DNA of 57,642 nucleotides from JALOTE01 sp031422195 (GTDB lineage: Bacteria; Pseudomonadota; Alphaproteobacteria; Rhizobiales; Rhizobiaceae), in the NCBI GenBank assembly GCA_031422195.1, contig JANOPZ010000011.1, positions 1-57,642 on the forward strand, written 5' to 3'. Made by a program: the position numbers and the translations under genes. The notes under the pieces were generated by a model. The model was not told where the DNA came from. It saw only the letters and a program-made list of their open reading frames with translations, and did not search any database. Of the stretch, positions 25,681 through 34,496 are shown piece by piece (position 1 is the stretch's first letter; each line of letters opens with the position of its first letter).

Positions 25681-27257
25681 CGCAGGGTTTCCTTTTGCGA
25701 AAGACTATCAGCCAGCCAAAGAAGGCCAAGACAGAGCAGCATCAGCAATAATGCCAAACCGGCAGCATCATCGCTGCGATAGCTGCCAAGACGCGCAAAC
25801 AGTAATGAAGGCAAAGTTTGCAAACTGTCAGAGCCGAACAACGCCACCACGCCAAGATCGCCCAATGACAGTGCCGCTCCAAAGGCAAGCGCTGCAAAGA
25901 TGGGTGCGCGCAAAGCCACGCCTTCAACAATTCTAAACCGCCGAAAACCGCGCAAACCCAATGACGCGGCCAGCCGGTCGTGCCGTGCACGCGATGCTGC
26001 CCAAGATGGGCTAAGCGCGCGCAACACGAATGGCAACGCCATCATGGTGTTGACGGCCACAATTATCACCGGGGCGGCTTTGAGGGGATTTATGATACCT
26101 TGCAGGGCAATGAACCAGCCCGCGCCAATCACGATTGGAGAAACAGAGAGCAAAATTCCGCCGCCACCCGCTGCAAATTCCCTGATTGCAGATGAACGCG
26201 CAGACAGCAAAGACACCACAATTAAAAAAGCTGCTAGACTGGCCGAAATCGCCAGAATGAGACTGGTGAGCGTTGCGGTGATGACGCTGTTTTGGGTTGC
26301 CAGTTTTATAATATCAGCCTGCAATCCGCGCATGAGAATTGCCAGCATGGGTGAAACAATCAACACAATTGCAGCTCCAATCAACACACGATTGATCAAC
26401 CTTTCTGCACCTGAGGGCGGCATTAATTTTGCCGATGAAACATCGATATTTTGTGATCGCTCAACGAGTACAAAGCGTGAAGCCATCAGTGCCAACCCGA
26501 AAGCAAAAACCAGTTGCACCAGAGCAAAAGCCACAGCACGCATTGGCGCATAGTCAAAGCGAAGCGCTTGATAGATGGCAACTTCAATGGTTGTGGCCTG
26601 AGGCCCTCCGCCAAGCGTTAAAACGAGCGTAAATGATGTGGCGCAGAGCAAAAACACAATCAACGCTATGCCCGGCATGGCCGATTTTATTGCCGGCCAT
26701 TCTAGCAATCTGAAACGCGACAGTGGCTTAAACCCCAATTGCGCCGCCAGCCGCCAATGATCTTGTGGCACAGCATCCAGCGCCGCCAAAAATAATCGTG
26801 TGGCGAGAGGCATATTGAAAAACACATGGGCCAGTAAAATGCCGCTCAGGCCATAAATTCCGGGCCAGCGCGCGCCAAAACCCCATGTTAGAAAAGGCGC
26901 TAAGATACCTGCCCTGCCGAGCAAAGCAAGCAAGCCAAGCGCCGCAATCAAAGCAGGAAGCGCCAACGGTAATGCCATCAGGCGAATAATCAACGAGCGG
27001 CCAATGAAAACGGGATGCCTGTGCAATGCGCGTGCGACAAGGATTGCAGGCAGAATTGAAAGCAAAGTTGAAAGCGTGGCCTGCCACAGCGTGAAGCCTG
27101 CAATACGTAAAAAGTAGCTGTCAAAAGCGGTGCTGATAACTTTCGGAGACTGCAAGGCAGCAACCCCCAAAGCCAAAAGCGCACCGCCGGCCAGCAGCGC
27201 CAAGAACCCAAGCGCTGCGAAAGCCATTTTGTTATGCGCGATCAATCTATTTGCCAA
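25677..27257 (-). CDS. thiP: Thiamine ABC transporter permease
   Basis: 526 residues with about twelve membrane segments, made of two fused permease halves as usual for ThiP. Each half carries an EAA-like loop (about GFKPLSRFRLLEWPAIKSAMP and SLGLRGFRRFRIVEGVALRAP). Imports thiamine, thiamine phosphate and TPP with ThiB and ThiQ. The start is probably the TTG at 27257, overlapping the thiB stop by eleven bases; an ATG at 27227 is the alternative. Confidence 0.94.
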   Translation of the reverse strand: MANRLIAHNKMAFAALGFLALLAGGALLALGVAALQSPKVISTAFDSYFLRIAGFTLWQATLSTLLSILPAILVARALHRHPVFIGRSLIIRLMALPLALPALIAALGLLALLGRAGILAPFLTWGFGARWPGIYGLSGILLAHVFFNMPLATRLFLAALDAVPQDHWRLAAQLGFKPLSRFRLLEWPAIKSAMPGIALIVFLLCATSFTLVLTLGGGPQATTIEVAIYQALRFDYAPMRAVAFALVQLVFAFGLALMASRFVLVERSQNIDVSSAKLMPPSGAERLINRVLIGAAIVLIVSPMLAILMRGLQADIIKLATQNSVITATLTSLILAISASLAAFLIVVSLLSARSSAIREFAAGGGGILLSVSPIVIGAGWFIALQGIINPLKAAPVIIVAVNTMMALPFVLRALSPSWAASRARHDRLAASLGLRGFRRFRIVEGVALRAPIFAALAFGAALSLGDLGVVALFGSDSLQTLPSLLFARLGSYRSDDAAGLALLLMLLCLGLLWLADSLSQKETLR

Positions 27258-28302
27258 ACGCGTTTAGCCATTCTTTGACCCAAGTTTCGCGATTTTTAGC
27301 CACGTCTTCCGAGCTGAAAATCAGGCTTTTGGCAGGTTGCACCATTTGGCCAAACACTGGATTAAGCGGGGCGGACGTATCAGCCGCGGGCATCATCCAG
27401 TTTTTCTCCGGCACTTCATTTTGGAAACCCGGCGACAGCATAAATGCCATGAACTTGGCCGCCAACGGATTGTTTGCACCCTTGTTTGTCATGCCTGCCA
27501 CTTCAATTTGCAAATAATGGCCTTCTTCAAATGCTGCGGCCTGATAGCGGTTTTTGCCCTCAGCAATCATGTGGTAGGCCGGTGACGTGGTGTAAGACAG
27601 CACCATCGGTGCCTCACCGGATGTGAACAGGCCATAGGCTTCGCTCCAGCCGGGCGTTACAGTGAGCACGCGTTTTGAGAGTTTGGCCCAAGCCTCGGGC
27701 GCTTTCTCGCCGTAAACTTGTTTGACCCAAAGCAGCAGACCGAGGCCAGGCGTTGAAGTACGCGGGTCTTGAATGATGATTTTTTCTTCCGGATTGCCGT
27801 CGACCAGTTCGCCGAGGCTCTTTGGCGGCGTTTCCAGCGCTTCGGTATCATAAACCACGGCAAACCAACCAAAATCATACGGCAGGAAGTTTGCATCGCT
27901 CCAGCCGCCGGGCACGTTTTTAGCAAGGCTGCCTGCAATTTTGTGCGGCGCAAAAAGGCCGGTAGCAGTGGCTTCGCTTGTCAGGTTGGTATCAAGGCCA
28001 AGCACAATATCAGCCTCGGTGTTTGCGCCCTCGATTTTTATTCGGTTCAGCAGAGCCACGCCATCAGCGACAGACACGAACTGTAAGTCGCAGGCGCAGT
28101 TCCCTTCAAACGCTTTTTCGATCGAGGGGCCGGGGCCCCATTCAGCCGTGAAACTTTCATAGGTATAAATTATCAAGCTGTTACTTGAACTCTCGGCAGC
28201 CATTGCGGGCAGCGCGAACGCGGCCAGAGCAACGGAGGCAAGAGACAGGCTTTTCAAGGAGGTTTTGATGTAGGATGTTTTGGTGTAGAATGTTTTAGTC
28301 AT
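27247..28302 (-). CDS. thiB: Thiamine-binding periplasmic protein
   Basis: 351 residues with a signal peptide (hydrophobic SLASVALAAFALPAMA, cleavage about residue 37). The mature protein shows ThiB features: IYTYESFTAEWGPGPSIEKAFEG, the DIVLGLDTNL segment, and LSYTTSPAYH. ATG 28302 is preceded by GGAGA at good spacing; a longer frame to 28368 would begin inside the riboswitch and is rejected. The signal-peptide N-region (codons 3-17) is a threefold 15-bp repeat. Controlled by the upstream TPP riboswitch. Confidence 0.95.
   Translation of the reverse strand: MTKTFYTKTSYIKTSLKSLSLASVALAAFALPAMAAESSSNSLIIYTYESFTAEWGPGPSIEKAFEGNCACDLQFVSVADGVALLNRIKIEGANTEADIVLGLDTNLTSEATATGLFAPHKIAGSLAKNVPGGWSDANFLPYDFGWFAVVYDTEALETPPKSLGELVDGNPEEKIIIQDPRTSTPGLGLLLWVKQVYGEKAPEAWAKLSKRVLTVTPGWSEAYGLFTSGEAPMVLSYTTSPAYHMIAEGKNRYQAAAFEEGHYLQIEVAGMTNKGANNPLAAKFMAFMLSPGFQNEVPEKNWMMPAADTSAPLNPVFGQMVQPAKSLIFSSEDVAKNRETWVKEWLNAFGK
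28252..28296 (-). repeat. Three in-frame 15-bp repeats in the thiB signal peptide region
   Basis: Units at 28296-28282, 28281-28267 and 28266-28252 (diverged) encode KTFYT, KTSYI and KTSLK. They extend the basic N-region of the signal peptide and directly follow the start codon. Confidence 0.8.
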
Positions 28303-28307
28303 TTCAG

Positions 28308-28342
28308 TCTCCAAAAATGCCGCCTCAGCGCAAGATTGGAGA
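28308..28342 (-). promoter_or_regulatory. Ribosome-binding-site sequestering stem before thiB
   Basis: TTGGAGA (28314-28308), which contains the thiB ribosome site, is perfectly complementary to TCTCCAA (28342-28336) upstream, with a 21-base loop. This forms a seven-bp stem masking the ribosome site, as expected for translational control downstream of a TPP aptamer. Confidence 0.7.
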
Positions 28343-28368
28343 AAGTTGGCATAGACTGCCGCCTTCAC

Positions 28369-28462
28369 CCCTAATCCCTACGCCGGTACGAACCGGATCA
28401 GGTTGTGCGGGTTAAGGCTATGCGCCTCTCTCAGCCGGATTTTCGCCGGCACCCCGTTAGAG
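28369..28462 (-). promoter_or_regulatory. TPP riboswitch (THI element) upstream of thiBPQ
   Basis: Conserved THI-box blocks are read in order on the minus strand: GGGGTGCC, GGCTGAGAG, ACCCGCACAACCTGATCCGG and CGGCGTAGGGA. P1 forms from CTCTAA (28462-28457) and TTAGGG (28374-28369). The aptamer binds thiamine pyrophosphate and here would lower expression of the thiamine importer when TPP is ample. The likely expression platform is the ribosome-site stem at 28308-28342. Confidence 0.97.
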
Positions 28463-28502
28463 CAACTTAAGCATAGGTGATGATGTCGCGCCCTGCAAGG
28501 AG

Positions 28503-29201
28503 ATGTTTGACGTTATGGCTTTCCTCGCCTATTCGCCGCACATGATTGGTTCTGCTTCCTTTAACCCGTTCACCATTTTGCTTGGCGGCGCATGCACCGG
28601 GACACCGCGCTTGCTCGCGCAGGTGCAAAACACCCGTGTTATCGCGGCCGATGGCGGCATGGCGCACGCCAAAATGCTGGGGTTAACGCCAGAGCTATGG
28701 GTCGGTGATTTTGACTCCTCTTCGCCTGAGCTTGAAGCCGAATACACTCAAATGCCGCGTGAGCAATTTGATGTGGCCAAAGCTAAAAGCGATGGCGAAT
28801 TGGCCATCGAAGCGGCCATCACACGCGGAGCCAATGCGCTGGTTTTGGTTGGTGCTTTGGGCGGCGCGCGCAGCGATCACCAAATGATGATTATTACCAA
28901 TGCTATGGCACTGGCAGAGCTTGGCATGCCGATTATTTTAACCAGTGGGGCCGAAGAGGCAACAGCCGTCCTGCCAGGTGAAATGCGCGTAGATCTGCCT
29001 GCAAAAACCGCATTTTCGGTTATTGGCCTTACGGATTTAGCGGGCCTATCTATTCGCAATGTCCGTTGGCCGCTCAACAATCATGATGTGCCGTTTGGTT
29101 CGACGCTGACACTTTCCAATGAAGCGCTCGGCGGGCCAGTGACACTTTCCCTTCAAAGCGGCAAAGCCGTGATGTTTTCGTATTTTGGAACCATAATCTA
29201 A
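28503..29201 (+). CDS. Thiamine pyrophosphokinase
   Basis: 232 residues. Converts thiamine to TPP using ATP. Seen: ILLGGACTGTPRLL, the AADGGMAHA motif, VGDFDSS (metal/ATP site) and KSDGELAIEAAI, which corresponds to the family KDxTDxE-A region. Start uncertain: ATG 28503 sits directly on AGGAG, so ATG 28515 or 28542 may be used. It is divergent from thiB, so thiamine uptake and TPP formation share a control region; no riboswitch is visible on this strand. Its stop overlaps the next start by one base. Confidence 0.9.
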   Translation: MFDVMAFLAYSPHMIGSASFNPFTILLGGACTGTPRLLAQVQNTRVIAADGGMAHAKMLGLTPELWVGDFDSSSPELEAEYTQMPREQFDVAKAKSDGELAIEAAITRGANALVLVGALGGARSDHQMMIITNAMALAELGMPIILTSGAEEATAVLPGEMRVDLPAKTAFSVIGLTDLAGLSIRNVRWPLNNHDVPFGSTLTLSNEALGGPVTLSLQSGKAVMFSYFGTII

Positions 29202-30997
29202 TGCCCCCTATTTTGAAGCTCGACCAAATTGGCCTTACTTTTGGCGGCACGCCTTTGCTTGAAAGTGCGGATCTATCTATTGAGCCGGGCGAGCGCATGG
29301 CGCTGGTTGGCAGAAATGGCTCGGGCAAATCGACCTTGCTCAAAATAGCTGCCGGTTTTGTCGAACCGCAAGATGGCGAGATTTTCCGTCAGCCCGGAAC
29401 GATCGTGTCTTATTTGGCGCAGGACCCGGATTTTACCAATCATGCCACGGTAGAAGAGGCGGCGCTTCACGGCCTTAATCACCCGGATGATATTAACCGC
29501 GCTTTGCTTTTAATCGATACGCTTGGGCTGATGCGCGATGCCAGCCCGAAATCGCTGTCGGGCGGCGAATCGCGGCGGCTGGCCATTACGCGGGCGCTGG
29601 CCGTTGACCCGGATATTTTGCTTTTGGATGAGCCGACCAACCATTTGGATTTGCCAACGATTGAATGGTTTGAAGGCGAACTTGCCCGTGGCCGCGCAGC
29701 TGTCATTACCATCAGCCATGACCGGCGGTTTTTGGAAAATGTCTCCCGTAAAGTGCTGTGGCTGGAGCGCGGCAAAACCCGGGTTTTGAACAAAGGCTTT
29801 GGCGCATTTGAAGGCTGGCGCGACACGATTTTTGAAGAAGAAGAACTGGAAGCCCATAAGCTTGCCCGCAAGATTGTGGCTGAGGAGCATTGGGTGCGTT
29901 ATGGTGTTTCGGCGCGGCGCAAGCGTAATATGCGGCGCTTGGGCGAACTTGGCACCATGCGGCAGGAGTTGGCAGACCGCCGCCGCCCTGAAGGCACGGT
30001 GTCTATCGCCGCCAGCGACACAATAGCGTCTGGTAAGATGGTGATTGAAGCCAAAAACATTACCAAAACGTATGAAGACCGCGAGATTGTGTCGGGTTTT
30101 TCAATGCGGGTTTTGCGCGGCGATAGAATTGGCATTGCTGGCGCTAATGGCGCGGGTAAAACTACTTTGCTTAAAATGCTGATTGGCACATTGGCTCCGG
30201 ATTCGGGCATGCACCGGATGGGTGCCAATCTCACGGTTGGGACACTGGACCAGAACCGCGATGCGCTCGACCCGAATCGGACCTTGGCGGATTATCTGAC
30301 CGACGGGCGCGGTGAAAGCCTTGTGATCAATGGCGAGCAGCGCCACGTGACGGCCTATATGAAAGATTTTCTATTCAGGCCCGAGCAAGCACGTACGCCG
30401 ATTTCAGTTTTGTCAGGCGGTGAAAAAGCACGATTGCTCCTTGCGCGCACTCTGGCCCAGCCGGTTAATTTGCTTGTGCTAGACGAGCCAACCAATGATC
30501 TTGATTTGGAGACGCTTGATTTACTTGAAGATTTCGTTGCCAATTTTGAAGGCACGGTCATTTTGGTTAGCCATGACCGCGATTTTTTGGATCGCACAGT
30601 CACTTCGCTCATTCATGCTGAGGGTTATGGGGCATTCACGCAATATGCCGGTGGCTATGCCGATATGATTGCACAGCGCAAAGCAGAAGCTGCCAAAATT
30701 GCGCCAAAAGGCGAAAGCAAATCATCGGCAAAAGATTCCGGGAAAGGTTCTGTTTCAGCCAAAAAAATGTCGTTCAAACAGAAGTTCCAACTGGAAAATC
30801 TGCCGAAAGAAATCGCTGCGCTGGACATTGAGATCAACAGGTTGGAACGCGAATTGTTTGATGGCACGCTTTATGTTCGCGATAACGCCAGATTTGTAAA
30901 AGCCTCTGCGCTGCTGGACAAAGCGCGGGCAGACAAAGACGCCAAAGAAGGCGATTGGCTGGAATTGGAGATGATCAGGGAAGAGATGGCGGGGTAA
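29201..30997 (+). CDS. uup: ABC-F type ATPase, Uup-like
   Basis: 598 residues, two ATP-binding cassettes and no membrane segments. Walker A: GRNGSGKST and GANGAGKTT; signatures LSGGESRRLAI and LSGGEKARLLLA; Walker B LLLDEPTNHLDL and LVLDEPTNDLDL. The C-terminal 100 residues are a Lys/Ser-rich linker and a coiled-coil pair (about FQLENLPKEIAALDIEINR...) typical of Uup. ABC-F proteins act on ribosomes or, for Uup, branched DNA and ribosome assembly. The start overlaps the thiamine pyrophosphokinase stop. Confidence 0.9.
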   Translation: MPPILKLDQIGLTFGGTPLLESADLSIEPGERMALVGRNGSGKSTLLKIAAGFVEPQDGEIFRQPGTIVSYLAQDPDFTNHATVEEAALHGLNHPDDINRALLLIDTLGLMRDASPKSLSGGESRRLAITRALAVDPDILLLDEPTNHLDLPTIEWFEGELARGRAAVITISHDRRFLENVSRKVLWLERGKTRVLNKGFGAFEGWRDTIFEEEELEAHKLARKIVAEEHWVRYGVSARRKRNMRRLGELGTMRQELADRRRPEGTVSIAASDTIASGKMVIEAKNITKTYEDREIVSGFSMRVLRGDRIGIAGANGAGKTTLLKMLIGTLAPDSGMHRMGANLTVGTLDQNRDALDPNRTLADYLTDGRGESLVINGEQRHVTAYMKDFLFRPEQARTPISVLSGGEKARLLLARTLAQPVNLLVLDEPTNDLDLETLDLLEDFVANFEGTVILVSHDRDFLDRTVTSLIHAEGYGAFTQYAGGYADMIAQRKAEAAKIAPKGESKSSAKDSGKGSVSAKKMSFKQKFQLENLPKEIAALDIEINRLERELFDGTLYVRDNARFVKASALLDKARADKDAKEGDWLELEMIREEMAG

Positions 30998-31020
30998 ATA
31001 CATCCACAAAATCACACCGC

Positions 31021-31136
31021 TAGTCACCCCCGCCTCTTTTTTGTGCGGGGGCCTAGACTTACCTTTGAAGTTCAATGTTGTTTTTGGTTGTCGAAAACAA
31101 GTCTAGGCCCCCGCACAAGAAAGGCGGGGGTGACTA
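31021..31136. repeat. Large inverted repeat with nested hairpins between uup and asd
   Basis: Left arm 31021-31060 and right arm 31099-31136 are near-perfect reverse complements, starting TAGTCACCCCCGCC and ending CTAGACTT. Each arm itself folds, with CCCCCGC pairing with GCGGGGG. The spacer is 38 bases. It lies at the convergent 3' ends of uup and asd. Looks like a REP/BIME-type intergenic element that may also act as bidirectional terminator. No open reading frame inside. Confidence 0.92.
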
Positions 31137-31166
31137 ATGGTTACAGTTGGTGACTGAGTTTAAGTA

Positions 31167-32201
31167 TCAAGCCGCAAGCTTCTTTGGCACGATCAAGCCA
31201 CGTGCGACCAATAGTTCAGCGATTTGAATGGCGTTAAGTGCTGCGCCCTTGCGCAAATTATCCGACACAATCCACATGACCAGACCGTTTTCAACCGTGG
31301 CATCCTCGCGGATACGGCTGATGTAGGTGGCGTCTTCACCGGCGGCTTCATAGGGCGTGATATAGCCGCCATCTTCATGTGTATCGATGACGAGACAGCC
31401 GGGCGCATCGCGCAAAATATCACGGGCTTCTTCCGGTGAAATCTCATTTTCAAACTCGATATTCACGGATTCTGAGTGGCCGATAAACACCGGCACCCGC
31501 ACGCAAGTTGCGACCAATTTGATTTTAGGGTCGAGCATTTTCTTGGTCTCGGCGACCATTTTCCACTCTTCCTTGGTATAGCCATCTTCCATGAAAACAT
31601 CGATATGGGGGATGACGTTGAAGGCAATGCGTTTGGTGAATTTCTTGGTTTCAACCGGATCGGCGACAAATACTGCGCGTGATTGTTCGAATAATTCATC
31701 CATGCCGTCTTTGCCCGCGCCAGACACAGACTGGTAGGTTGAAACGACAACGCGTTTGATTTTTGCGCGATCATGCAAGGGTTTTAACGCAACCACCAAT
31801 TGTGCAGTGGAGCAGTTCGGGTTTGCAATAATGTTGCGTTTGCGAAAACCTGAAATGGCATCAGGGTTCACTTCAGGTACGATCAAGGGCACGTCCGATT
31901 CGTAGCGGAATGCAGATGAGTTATCGATCACGACGCAGCCTTTTGCGCCAATTTTCGGTGACCATTCTTTTGAAATAACCCCGCCCGCTGACATCAGACA
32001 AATATCAGTGTCGGAAAAATCATATTGGGCCAGATCACGTACTTTGAGGGTGCGGTCGCCAAAGGCAACTTCAGTTCCGAGCGAACGGCGTGAAGCCAGT
32101 GCCACCACTTCGCTGACAGGAAAACCGCGCTCTTCCAAGATATTCAACATTTCACGCCCGACATTTCCGGTCGCGCCCACAATAGCAACTTTAAAACCCA
32201 T
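31167..32201 (-). CDS. asd: Aspartate-semialdehyde dehydrogenase
   Basis: 344 residues. Reduces aspartyl phosphate to the semialdehyde for lysine/DAP, threonine and methionine. Rossmann motif VGATGNVG at 8-15; active-site Cys130 in NPNCSTAQ; substrate segments SVSGAGKDG and the catalytic His in IGHSESVN. GGAG lies seven bases before the ATG. Transcribed alone in minus orientation. Functionally linked to dapF (10305-11183) in DAP synthesis. Confidence 0.97.
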   Translation of the reverse strand: MGFKVAIVGATGNVGREMLNILEERGFPVSEVVALASRRSLGTEVAFGDRTLKVRDLAQYDFSDTDICLMSAGGVISKEWSPKIGAKGCVVIDNSSAFRYESDVPLIVPEVNPDAISGFRKRNIIANPNCSTAQLVVALKPLHDRAKIKRVVVSTYQSVSGAGKDGMDELFEQSRAVFVADPVETKKFTKRIAFNVIPHIDVFMEDGYTKEEWKMVAETKKMLDPKIKLVATCVRVPVFIGHSESVNIEFENEISPEEARDILRDAPGCLVIDTHEDGGYITPYEAAGEDATYISRIREDATVENGLVMWIVSDNLRKGAALNAIQIAELLVARGLIVPKKLAA

Positions 32202-32693
32202 TTTTTTCTCCGTTCCCCTTCAACGCGGCTCTTGGCGTTTTGGCCTGCCCCCGGCTCGTTCCAAGGGGAGGAAGAACGAAAAGCCGAAGGTCAGACCGTC
32301 TTGCTGGTCTTGTTGGTTTTCAGCTTTGGAGTACGGTTGGCAGGCATTTTAGTGCGTGCGAAAACAAGGAAGCCAACAGCCTCCCGGAAAGCGTCCACCG
32401 CGGAACGTGCAAAATGCTGCATCGCAAACCCCAATCGTCGCATAGGCTATGGCTGAGCCGCCGCAGCGAGTCAATCAGGCAAGCGCTGGATTTGGATGAT
32501 TCAGAAATAGTTTTCGGCCTAAGTTTCATTTTGCATTGTTGTATTAAAGCAGAAAACCGCCAAAACAGCCTAATTTTAGGGTAAAAAAACGCTTATTCTT
32601 GCGTTCATCTTGACTTTGCCATTTTGCTGTTTGAGTGACTGTTCTAATATGGTGCAATGCGCTGGCCGATTGCATCAACCAAGGGTGGACGAA
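32202..32693. other. Intergenic region between asd and the Omp19-like gene
   Basis: About 490 bases between divergent genes. Coding evidence is weak on either strand: the only plausible small frame is the minus-strand 50-codon one at 32291-32443 (listed separately). Plus-strand frames there have low-complexity, unfamiliar translations. The promoters of asd and the lipoprotein gene must lie here. Confidence 0.5.
32291..32443 (-). CDS. Possible small basic protein (hypothetical)
   Basis: 50 residues, ATG to TGA. It starts MRRLGFAMQHFARSAVDAFR and ends in a Lys/Thr/Pro-rich basic tail (KLKTNKTSKTV). Support is limited to amphipathic-looking sequence with codon use like the neighbours. No ribosome site is clear. 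It lies upstream of asd on the same strand. Could be a chance frame. Confidence 0.25.
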   Translation of the reverse strand: MRRLGFAMQHFARSAVDAFREAVGFLVFARTKMPANRTPKLKTNKTSKTV

Positions 32694-33278
32694 ATGAAAC
32701 CAGTTTTTGCAATATGTGCTCTGTCGTTAGGTGCGCTTGTTTTGGCCGGTTGTCAGTCAGCGCGACTTGATGGGCTCTCCACTCAGCCGGCGCCAGCACC
32801 CTTACCCGCTGCCCCAACTGGTATTGTTCAGCAAGGCACACTTGCACCTGTCGGCAATGGAACAATGAGTGCGCCTGTTGCCGGTGGATCACAATTTCCC
32901 AATGCTCCAGTTGATCCCAATCTTCCATTGCCCGGTGCTGTAATAGCAACTCCGACTGTACCGGCCGCTGGCACGCAAGTGGCCTCCCTTGGGGGCCCAG
33001 CAGTCTCTGAGGACGCTTTGGTTGGCGCTTGGAAAGTAACAACCGCAGGCTCTTCATGCCAAATGTTTATGGCCAAAACCAAATGGTCCGGCGGGTTCCG
33101 TGCTGCTTCACGCGGCTGCCCTGGTGATGCAGCTTCAGTCTCAGCATGGACCGTCAATGGATCTCAAGTTGTGTTGAAAGATTCCAATGGAAATCAAGTC
33201 GCGACATTATTCTCGTCGGGCGGCACGCGATATGATGGTACTACAAAAGGCGGTCAGTCGATTAGCTTATCACGGTAG
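32694..33278 (+). CDS. Outer membrane lipoprotein with Inh protease-inhibitor domain (Omp19-like)
   Basis: 194 residues. Lipobox LAGC with Cys20 after a hydrophobic signal. Then a Pro/Ala-rich linker (about 25-110) and a C-terminal AprI/Inh-type beta-barrel domain (about 118-194: VGAWKV, SSCQ, GCPGDA, VNGSQVVL, GTRYDGTTKGG). From memory, the start (CQSxRL) and the C-terminal domain closely resemble Brucella Omp19, a lipoprotein that inhibits proteases. Two cysteines in the domain likely pair. Good ribosome site GGGTGGA before the ATG. It precedes zapE by 24 bases. Confidence 0.87.
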   Translation: MKPVFAICALSLGALVLAGCQSARLDGLSTQPAPAPLPAAPTGIVQQGTLAPVGNGTMSAPVAGGSQFPNAPVDPNLPLPGAVIATPTVPAAGTQVASLGGPAVSEDALVGAWKVTTAGSSCQMFMAKTKWSGGFRAASRGCPGDAASVSAWTVNGSQVVLKDSNGNQVATLFSSGGTRYDGTTKGGQSISLSR

Positions 33279-33302
33279 TTTAAGTCAGCGGAAGCGTTTG
33301 CC

Positions 33303-34496
33303 ATGGCACTGCGCCCGCCATCAGGTGTTGCAATTGCGTTAACATCAACCAGCCCGACGGTCTCACTGTGGCTGGCAAAGCGAATTGCGTCGGGCACGCT
33401 GGAAGCTGATCCGCAGCAAATCAACTTGGCAACAAAGTTCGACCACTTGATAGAAGCGTTGCGGCCCGGCGTTCGGGCAACCAAATCCAGCGCACTCGGC
33501 TGGTTTTTATCGCGCAAACCCACCGAAACTGTAAAGTCGGTTAAAGGCCTTTATATCCATGGCGGTGTCGGGCGCGGCAAAACCATGTTAATGGACATTT
33601 TTTTCAAGCGCTGCCCCGACCCGCGTAAAAGACGTGCACACTTCCATGATTTTATGGCCGATGTGCATGATAAAATTAACGCGCAAAGGGCTTTGCTGCG
33701 CGATGGTAAAACCAAACAGGCGGACCCAATTGCGCCAGTGGCTGCAGCACTTGCTGCTGAAGCCCGGGTTATTTGCTTTGATGAGTTTGCTGTCACCGAT
33801 ATTGCGGACGCTATGATTTTATCGCGGTTGTTCGAGGCTTTGTTTCAACAAGGCGTGGTTCTGGTGGCCACATCAAACGTAGCGCCGCAAAATCTCTACC
33901 GCGACGGTCTTAATCGCGAATTGTTTTTGCCATTTTTAGATCTGCTTGAAACCAAGGTTGAAACAGTCATGTTTGACGCCGGCCATGATTATCGCGCTGA
34001 TACATTGGCAGCGACCGCCCGCTATATAACGCCGTTAGGGCCGGAAGCTGACACTGCGCTTGCGGTAGCATTCAAAGATTTAACACGCGGCGCAGTGCCG
34101 GAAGCTGTTGTGCTTCAAGTTATGGGGCGCAGCCTTTTAGTGCCAGCGTCCGTGCTTGGCGTCGCGAAATTCTCATTTGATGAGTTGTGCCGAAAGCCAT
34201 TGGCTGCGCGGGATTACCTTGCCATTTGCCGCGTGCACCATACTTTGTTCATTGTCGGCGTGCCGGTGCTCGGTGAAAATGAGCGTAATGAAGCCAAGCG
34301 GTTCATAATGCTGATTGATACGGTGTATGATAATCAGTTGCGGCTGGTGGTTTCGGCTGCAGCAGAGCCAGCCGCGCTTTATACAGCGGCAATTGGCACA
34401 GAAGCTTTTGAATTTGCGCGCACAGCCTCTCGCCTCACGGAAATGCACGGGTCTGATTGGCCCCCGGTGAAAACCGTCAGGCGGAAGGCAGCATGA
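33303..34496 (+). CDS. zapE: AFG1/ZapE family ATPase
   Basis: 397 residues. P-loop ATPase: Walker A GGVGRGKT at 87-94, Walker B VICFDEFAV, then the sensor TSNVAPQNLYRDGLNRELFLPF typical of AFG1/ZapE. ZapE acts at late cell division and on FtsZ in E. coli; mitochondrial AFG1 assists protein turnover. It sits upstream of mdh as in many Rhizobiales. The stop overlaps the VOC gene start by four bases. Confidence 0.94.
   Translation: MALRPPSGVAIALTSTSPTVSLWLAKRIASGTLEADPQQINLATKFDHLIEALRPGVRATKSSALGWFLSRKPTETVKSVKGLYIHGGVGRGKTMLMDIFFKRCPDPRKRRAHFHDFMADVHDKINAQRALLRDGKTKQADPIAPVAAALAAEARVICFDEFAVTDIADAMILSRLFEALFQQGVVLVATSNVAPQNLYRDGLNRELFLPFLDLLETKVETVMFDAGHDYRADTLAATARYITPLGPEADTALAVAFKDLTRGAVPEAVVLQVMGRSLLVPASVLGVAKFSFDELCRKPLAARDYLAICRVHHTLFIVGVPVLGENERNEAKRFIMLIDTVYDNQLRLVVSAAAEPAALYTAAIGTEAFEFARTASRLTEMHGSDWPPVKTVRRKAA

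Noticed and set aside
28303..28368. Longer thiB start at 28368
   Set aside because: It would place coding sequence within the TPP riboswitch and its expression platform, and the added residues are not signal-peptide-like; ATG 28302 has a proper ribosome site.
32240..32584. Plus-strand frame of 114 codons between asd and the lipoprotein gene
   Set aside because: Its translation is Arg/Ser-rich with no recognisable features, and it overlaps the alternative small frame on the other strand.
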